A stretch of 25,204 nt of DNA from Flavobacteriales bacterium UBA5692. GTDB taxonomy: Bacteria > Bacteroidota > Bacteroidia > Flavobacteriales_D > Sanyastnellaceae. Every line of letters starts with the position of its first letter. Positions within the stretch are counted from its first letter, which is position 1. The position numbers were made by a program, and so were the translations under genes. The DNA lies in contig DIHQ01000113.1 in NCBI GenBank assembly GCA_002420235.1, positions 1-25,204 of the forward strand, given 5' to 3'. This document shows, in pieces, positions 23,085 through 25,204 of this stretch. The notes beneath the pieces were generated by a model. It searched no databases and was not told the DNA's origin. It saw only the letters and a list, made by a program, of their open reading frames with translations.

Positions 23085-23110
23085 AAAAAAGCCTCCTTTC
23101 TTGGGAGGCT
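23085..23110 (-). terminator. Intrinsic terminator of rpsT
   Basis: On the minus strand AGCCTCC and GGAGGCT form a 7-bp GC-rich stem with a 7-nt loop, followed by TTTTT. It starts 24 bases after the rpsT stop codon and lies between rpsT and radC. Confidence 0.82.
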
Positions 23111-23134
23111 AATTTGAATGTTTTCGAAACGTAT

Positions 23135-23386
23135 TCAGAGTTTGGCTACATGAACGGCAAGACTCGATTTAAGGTTTGAAGCTTTGTTCTTGTGAATTAC
23201 GTTGTTTTTCGCAAGTTTGTCTAGCATTGCTGAAACTACAGGCAGCATCTCCGCAGCCTTCTTCGCATTGGTTGTTGCGCGAAGCGTACGAACGGCATTT
23301 CGGGCTGTCTTGTGTTGGTAACGATTGCGTGCTGCCTTTTTCCGATCAGATCGAATGCGCTTCAGAGAGGATTTATGCTGGGCCAT
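23135..23386 (-). CDS. rpsT: Ribosomal protein bS20
   Basis: The 83-residue, very basic protein begins MAQHKSSLKRIRSDRKKAAR, the N-terminal signature of small-subunit protein bS20, which binds 16S rRNA early in 30S assembly. It is nearly all helical, with NRYQHKTARNAVRTL and a C-terminal NKASNLKSSL segment as in the family. It has its own promoter about 30 bases upstream and its own terminator, so it looks like a monocistronic gene. Confidence 0.95.
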   Translation of the reverse strand: MAQHKSSLKRIRSDRKKAARNRYQHKTARNAVRTLRATTNAKKAAEMLPVVSAMLDKLAKNNVIHKNKASNLKSSLAVHVAKL

Positions 23387-23416
23387 AGGCTATTGTATAT
23401 TTCCTAAATAGGGTTG

Positions 23417-23446
23417 CAAATATAGTAGATATACCAATGCACACAA
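23417..23446 (-). promoter_or_regulatory. Bacteroidota-type promoter of rpsT
   Basis: On the minus strand a TTG (23446-23444) is followed after exactly 19 nt by TATATTTG (23424-23417). This fits the Bacteroidota sigma consensus TTG-N17-23-TAnnTTTG. It predicts a transcript start near 23413 and a leader of about 27 nt. Confidence 0.72.
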
Positions 23447-23466
23447 GTGCTCGGGGAGGAGAAACA

Positions 23467-23492
23467 GAAAGGGCGCACCCCTGCGCCCTTTC
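23467..23492. other. Perfect GC-rich hairpin, role unclear
   Basis: GAAAGGGCGCA and TGCGCCCTTTC form a perfect 11-bp stem with a CCCC loop. Neither side has a long T-run (a short CCTTTC on the plus side and TTTCTGTTTC on the minus side), so it is a poor standard terminator. It lies between two divergent genes where no transcript is expected to end. Confidence 0.6.
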
Positions 23493-23591
23493 ACCCTAAC
23501 AATCTACTCGTATTTCGACAACGATGCCTGCAAAGCTCGCATCTAAATACACCGCTATAATAGGTAAATATTTCTACAAAACACCATAAAC

Positions 23592-23603
23592 ATTAGTACT
23601 AAT
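23592..23603. repeat. 12-bp perfect palindrome upstream of the FG-GAP gene
   Basis: ATTAGTACTAAT is fully self-complementary. A second palindrome, AATCATGATT, lies at 23623-23632. Both sit about 80-120 bases before the FG-GAP start in AT-rich DNA and could be operator half-sites, but AT-rich palindromes of this size can arise by chance. Confidence 0.35.
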
Positions 23604-23710
23604 TAATGTATTATACTGTTTAAATCATGATTCATAGTTTACATCGAGTAACCATTCATGCCCTTGAATACAAAAGGAAAAACACACAAACTTAACTTCG
23701 AGGTTTCAGA

Positions 23711-25204
23711 ATGCTTCACATCTTCCACCACCGATTTATTTCTTCAATGCGAGTAGCGACGTGCGCGTTACTCATTGGAAATACGACCGATCTGGCCCAT
23801 GGACAAGGGTTATTCCAAAACGTTTCTTCCGCTTCGGGAGTCGCAGTAGAAGGCCTTCATCATGCGGTCGCCATTGGTGATTTTGACCGAGACGGGCGAG
23901 AGGATATTTACGTTGGTACCAAATTTGCGCCAAATCGTTTGTTTCGCAATCTCGGAGGCATGCAATTCGAAGAGGTGGCCGTTCCAGCTGGGGTAGCAGA
24001 TGACGCGACCACAAACGCGGTGCTCTGGGCGGACTTCAACAACGACGGATGGTTGGACCTCATCACCGGTAATTATCTCGATTCCAACCGCCTCTTCCTA
24101 AACAACGGAGACGGAACCTTCACCGATGTAACCAACGCATGGAATGCAGGTAATACAGGCCCATGCCGCAGCTTGCACGCGGCGGATATAGACCGTGACG
24201 GATGGCTAGATCTCTACGTGGTCAACATCAACAGTCATAACGCCATGCTCCGAAACCTCGAAGGAAATGGATTCCAAAACATCACTTTCACCTCCGGAAC
24301 CGCGGATACAGGCATTGGCATGGGGGCGCTGTTTTTCGATGCCGACAATGACGGCGATATAGATTTGTATGCTACCCACGATGGTAACCAGGTCAATAAA
24401 TTTTTTCGAAACAATGGGCAAGGTAACTTTTCTGAAGATGCAGAGGGCATTGGACTAGATTACCAAGGAAATTGCATGGGTGTGGACGCAGCGGACATCA
24501 ACCACGACGGATGGATGGACCTCTACATAACTGACCTATACCCGAGTGAATTGTTCCTTAACAACGGAGACGGCACCTTCACAGCAATCGCAGAGGAAGC
24601 AGGCGTTGATGATTCCGGGATGACATGGGGTTGCATCTTCTTCGACTACGACCACGATACGGAATCCGATCTGTACATCGTGAACGACTATGCATTTGCG
24701 CCCACATCCAATCGCATGTATCGAGGCCTTGGTGACACGACCTTCGCATGGGTCAGTGAAGGAGACATTGTACTTGAGCACGACCACAGCGATTATGGAC
24801 TCGCGGCGGGTGATTTGGACGGAGACGGAGATTGGGACCTTGCCATAGCCACCACAGGCTCTCCCAACCAACCAGGATTTCAAATCCTTGAAAATCTAAA
24901 TACAAACGGACACTTCATCGGCTTTCGTCTCGAAGGCACTTACTCCAACCGATCGGCCATTGGTGCCCGCATCGAAGTCCACTTCGATGGCACGACACGT
25001 TACGATGAAATCCATTGCGGCCAAGGCTACAGCGGTTCAAGCTCCTTCGACGTTCATGTAGGGTTGGGGGAATCGACTAGCGTCGACTCCATCGTGGTCC
25101 GTTGGCCCACTGGGGAGTTCTCAACGCACGGGCCCTTTGCCGCCGATAGCATCCACTTTGTTCTTGAACCAGGGGCCAATCCTTGGTTGACCTATGGGTG
25201 CACT
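23711..25204 (+). CDS. Secreted FG-GAP/VCBS repeat protein with ASPIC/UnbV domain, 3' end missing
   Basis: The frame is open from the ATG at 23711 to the last base (498 codons, no stop), so the gene continues beyond the window. An in-frame TAA at 23693 makes this the first ATG; another in-frame ATG lies at 23747. The N-terminus has a hydrophobic MRVATCALLIG and an Ala/Gly-rich AHGQG region typical of a signal peptide. Seven FG-GAP-type Ca2+-binding loops follow (such as DFDRDG, DFNNDG, DIDRDG, DADNDG, DINHDG and DLDGDG), consistent with a beta-propeller. An ASPIC/UnbV domain (IGARIEVHF, CGQGYSGSSSFDVHVGLG, VVRWPTGE) comes near the end, as in CRTAC1-type proteins. The protein is likely exported and surface-bound or secreted. 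The last residues LTYGCT follow this domain. Confidence 0.92.
   Translation, partial: MLHIFHHRFISSMRVATCALLIGNTTDLAHGQGLFQNVSSASGVAVEGLHHAVAIGDFDRDGREDIYVGTKFAPNRLFRNLGGMQFEEVAVPAGVADDATTNAVLWADFNNDGWLDLITGNYLDSNRLFLNNGDGTFTDVTNAWNAGNTGPCRSLHAADIDRDGWLDLYVVNINSHNAMLRNLEGNGFQNITFTSGTADTGIGMGALFFDADNDGDIDLYATHDGNQVNKFFRNNGQGNFSEDAEGIGLDYQGNCMGVDAADINHDGWMDLYITDLYPSELFLNNGDGTFTAIAEEAGVDDSGMTWGCIFFDYDHDTESDLYIVNDYAFAPTSNRMYRGLGDTTFAWVSEGDIVLEHDHSDYGLAAGDLDGDGDWDLAIATTGSPNQPGFQILENLNTNGHFIGFRLEGTYSNRSAIGARIEVHFDGTTRYDEIHCGQGYSGSSSFDVHVGLGESTSVDSIVVRWPTGEFSTHGPFAADSIHFVLEPGANPWLTYGCT

Larger units (their letters stand above)
23387..23710. other. Intergenic region between divergent rpsT and the FG-GAP gene
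   Basis: This is the only gene-free stretch over 300 bases. From left to right it holds the rpsT promoter, a strong 11-bp GC hairpin (23467-23492), then an AT-rich segment (about 23550-23660) with two short perfect palindromes. No tRNA, credible small ORF or exact TAnnTTTG box for the downstream gene was found. Confidence 0.7.

Noticed and set aside
23772..24883. Several minus-strand frames of 70-115 residues near the window end
   Set aside because: They lie opposite the long plus-strand FG-GAP frame, whose Ca2+-loop repeats are unmistakable; they are its antisense shadows.
1..25204. Search by eye for tRNA or rRNA genes, CRISPR arrays, transposases, toxin-antitoxin or restriction genes
   Set aside because: No cloverleaf with a TTCGA-type arm, no regularly spaced repeats and no matching protein signatures were found; the window reads as core chromosome.

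Overview
The window looks like chromosomal DNA of a member of the Bacteroidota, most likely a marine or aquatic Flavobacteriales-type bacterium. The evidence is the gene content: a K+-type membrane pyrophosphatase, a short deoxynucleoside kinase, a bacterial GH3 protein, a TIGR02757 protein, DUF3467, a BatA-type protein, a zinc-ligand-less dihydroorotase homologue, a ComA-type phosphosulfolactate synthase and an ASPIC/UnbV FG-GAP protein. Shine-Dalgarno sequences are nearly absent, and several promoters match the Bacteroidota -7 consensus TAnnTTTG. Genes are tightly packed, and only one stretch longer than 300 bases lacks a gene (about 23387-23710). No tRNA, rRNA, CRISPR array, insertion sequence or phage gene was seen.

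Layout: (1) 1-1650, the 3' part of a membrane pyrophosphatase gene (+) ending at a near-ideal bidirectional terminator. (2) 1698-6600, a minus-strand run read as phosphohexomutase (GlmM-like) > cysteine desulfurase > GH3-family protein > deoxynucleoside kinase. (3) 6712-12383, a plus-strand operon-like run: TPR protein > phosphosulfolactate synthase > rhodanese > DUF368/PopT undecaprenyl-phosphate carrier > AroE > MurQ > conserved acidic hypothetical, with many ATGA or short-gap junctions. (4) 12355-14361, a minus-strand pair, TIGR02757 protein > MnmD-NUDIX fusion, whose tail overlaps the previous run by 29 bases. (5) 14394-17707 (+), a BatA/VWA-like membrane protein overlapping a dihydroorotase homologue. 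(6) 17714-23386, a long minus-strand run: rpsT > radC > wecB-type epimerase > polysaccharide-deacetylase-like protein > upp > small membrane protein > YjjG-type HAD nucleotidase > DUF3467. (7) 23711-25204 (+), the 5' part of a secreted FG-GAP/VCBS protein that runs off the window end.

How the genes fit together: most are housekeeping. Several deal with cell-envelope precursors (GlmM, DUF368/PopT, MurQ, the epimerase and the deacetylase-like protein), others with pyrimidine or nucleotide handling (dNK, dihydroorotase homologue, YjjG-type nucleotidase, Upp), and others with sulfur (cysteine desulfurase, phosphosulfolactate synthase, rhodanese, and the 2-thiouridine-tRNA modifying MnmD domain). 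I found no clear new defence or mobile system. The best leads are the MnmD-NUDIX fusion, the dihydroorotase homologue lacking its metal-binding signature, the sulfonate-type gene next to a rhodanese in an envelope operon, -7 boxes placed 4-6 nt from start codons (possible leaderless mRNAs), a conserved-looking orphan acidic protein after murQ, and an unexplained strong hairpin between rpsT and the FG-GAP gene.
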